Below, piece after piece: positions 7,200 to 8,381 of a stretch of 8,381 bases of DNA. Position numbers and translations under genes: made by a program. Positions within the stretch are counted from its first letter, which is position 1, and each line of letters starts with the position of its first letter. This stretch comes from JAQBDA01 sp041301185 (lineage in GTDB: Bacteria; Chloroflexota; Anaerolineae; Anaerolineales; UBA4823): assembly GCA_041301185.1 (NCBI GenBank), contig JBFYSV010000223.1:1-8381 (forward strand), written 5' to 3'. Below the pieces are notes generated by a model. The model worked only from the letters and a program-made list of their open reading frames with translations. It was not told the DNA's origin and did not search any database.

Positions 7200-7206
7200 A
7201 TCGGAC

Positions 7207-8381
7207 ATGAAATATCACATTTGGACTGAAGGCTGCCAGATGAACGTGGCAGATTCGCAGCGCGTTGCATCTGCCCTGGAGCACCTCGGCTACCAGGCCG
7301 AGCCGCTAGCCGAGCAGGCGGATGTCATCGTGCTCAATACTTGCGTGGTGCGCCAGAGCGCTGAAGACAAGGCCGTGGGGCGACTGTTCTCGCTGCGCCC
7401 GCTCAAGCAGAAGCGTCCCGACCTGGTGATCAACCTGATGGGTTGCCTGGTGGGCGTGCGCGGGCACGAGCTGCTCAAGAAGCGCTTCCCGTTTGTGGAC
7501 GTGTTTTCGCCGCCATCCGATCCCGGTCCGCTGGTGAGTTACCTGACCCAGGGTGACAGCCGCCAGCTGGAGCAGGCCGAGACCGAGACGCGCTTCGCTG
7601 TGATGGACGGCGACCTGGTGCTGCCCGCCCACCAGCGCGGCGCGCTGGTCGCCTCGCACGTGCCGGTGGTGCTGGGCTGCTCGCATGCCTGCACTTTCTG
7701 CATCATCCCCTACCGGCGGGGTGTGGAGCGCAGCCGGTCGGTGGGCGAGATCGTTGGCGAGGGGCGCGCCCTGGTCGACCAGGGTGTGCGGGAGATCACC
7801 CTGCTGGGGCAGATCGTCGACCGCTACGGCAAAGACATCCCCGACGGGCCCGATCTGGCAGCGCTGCTGCGCATCGTCCACGAGGTGGATGGCTTGCAGC
7901 GGGTGCGCTTCCTCACCTCCCATCCTAATTGGATGACGGATGAGCTGCTGGATGCCGTGGCGGAGCTGCCCAAAGTGATGCCGCATATCGAGGTGCCGGT
8001 CCAGGCGGGTGATGATGCTGTCCTGGAGAATATGAAGCGCGGCTACACCGCGGGTGACTACCGCCGCCTGGTGGAAAAGATCCGCCAGCGCATCCCCGGC
8101 GTCTCCATCGCCACGGATGTGATTGTCGGCTTCCCCGGCGAGAGCGATGCCCAATTCCGGCGTACCTACGATTTGCTGGCGGAGTTGGAGCTGGACGTAG
8201 CTCACCTGGCGCGCTACTCGCCCCGCCCGGGTACCGTCTCCGAGCGGCGTATGGATGATGATGTGCCCGACGAGGTGAAATGGGAGCGTTTCCGCCTGCT
8301 CGAGGAGCTGCAAGAGAGCATCGCGGCCAAGATCAACGCCGCTTACCTGGGCGAGACGGTGGAAGTGCTCTTCGAGGAGCA
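7207..8381 (+). CDS. miaB: tRNA-2-methylthio-N6-dimethylallyladenosine synthase MiaB, 3' end outside window
   Basis: MiaB is a cytoplasmic radical-SAM enzyme that adds a methylthio group to C2 of i6A37 in tRNAs reading UNN codons, giving ms2i6A. The frame is open from the ATG at 7207 to the window edge (391 codons). Full-length family members are about 440-470 residues, so roughly the last 50-80 are missing. The N-terminal domain has the three cysteines of the auxiliary [4Fe-4S] cluster: Cys10 (TEGCQMN), Cys46 (NTCVVR) and Cys80 (MGCLVG). The radical-SAM CxxxCxxC motif is Cys158, Cys162 and Cys165 (GCSHACTFCIIPYRRG). Further family blocks are ITLLGQ (about 197-202), TSHP, PVQAG, MKRGYT and TDVIVGFPGE. 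The TRAM domain begins near the edge. GCQMN followed by DS favours MiaB over MtaB or RimO. GQ-IVD-RYG in place of the usual GQNVN resembles the cyanobacterial-type GQNIDAYG. The start fits the family N-terminus. Confidence 0.95.
   Translation, partial: MKYHIWTEGCQMNVADSQRVASALEHLGYQAEPLAEQADVIVLNTCVVRQSAEDKAVGRLFSLRPLKQKRPDLVINLMGCLVGVRGHELLKKRFPFVDVFSPPSDPGPLVSYLTQGDSRQLEQAETETRFAVMDGDLVLPAHQRGALVASHVPVVLGCSHACTFCIIPYRRGVERSRSVGEIVGEGRALVDQGVREITLLGQIVDRYGKDIPDGPDLAALLRIVHEVDGLQRVRFLTSHPNWMTDELLDAVAELPKVMPHIEVPVQAGDDAVLENMKRGYTAGDYRRLVEKIRQRIPGVSIATDVIVGFPGESDAQFRRTYDLLAELELDVAHLARYSPRPGTVSERRMDDDVPDEVKWERFRLLEELQESIAAKINAAYLGETVEVLFEE

Noticed and set aside
7306..8313. Long open frame of 335 codons on the minus strand
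   Set aside because: It lies antisense to miaB, whose plus-strand frame has all family motifs. The minus frame is rich in His, Gln and Ala, as expected from the reverse of GC-rich codons, and has no recognisable domain.

Overview
The window appears to be chromosomal DNA from a moderately GC-rich bacterium. I place it tentatively in Chloroflexota, class Anaerolineae. This rests on the style of the proteins: large secreted multidomain proteins, a lamin-tail-like domain, Pro/Thr stalks, a short YLP-type motif, and a MiaB resembling the cyanobacterial/Chloroflexota type. No rRNA or other marker is present, so the placement is inference. There are no tRNA genes, insertion sequences, integrases, CRISPR arrays or recognisable defence genes.

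Layout. (1) Positions 2-1354, plus strand: the 3' part of a gene whose start lies upstream. It encodes a tandem-repeat protein with four visible units of about 100 residues plus the tail of a fifth. (2) Positions 1443-5723, plus strand: a complete gene for a 1426-residue secreted protein. In order it carries a signal peptide, a lamin-tail-like domain, an Fn3-like domain, a C39/papain-like cysteine peptidase domain, an acidic calcium-loop region, a von Willebrand A domain with an intact metal site, beta-rich modules, and a C-terminal glutamine-amidotransferase-like domain without the nucleophilic cysteine. (3) Positions 5724-5838: a short convergent spacer with hairpins. (4) Positions 5839-7116, minus strand: a membrane-anchored protein with a Pro/Thr stalk, a C39-like peptidase domain with an intact triad, and TPR-like helices. 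(5) Positions 7117-7206: a compact divergent promoter region. (6) Position 7207 to the window end, plus strand: most of miaB, cut by the window edge, apparently read from a leaderless transcript.

How the genes relate. The first two genes lie in the same direction 88 bases apart and may be co-transcribed. Both look extracellular, and both contain an R-x-[YF]-L-P-x-I motif. The third gene converges on the second and also presents a C39-like domain outside the membrane, so the first 7.1 kb reads as a cell-surface or secretome cluster. miaB is a housekeeping tRNA-modification gene that shares only the divergent promoter region. The least described items are the unit of the repeat protein and the domain combination in the 1426-residue protein. 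Neither can be assigned a biological role from sequence alone.
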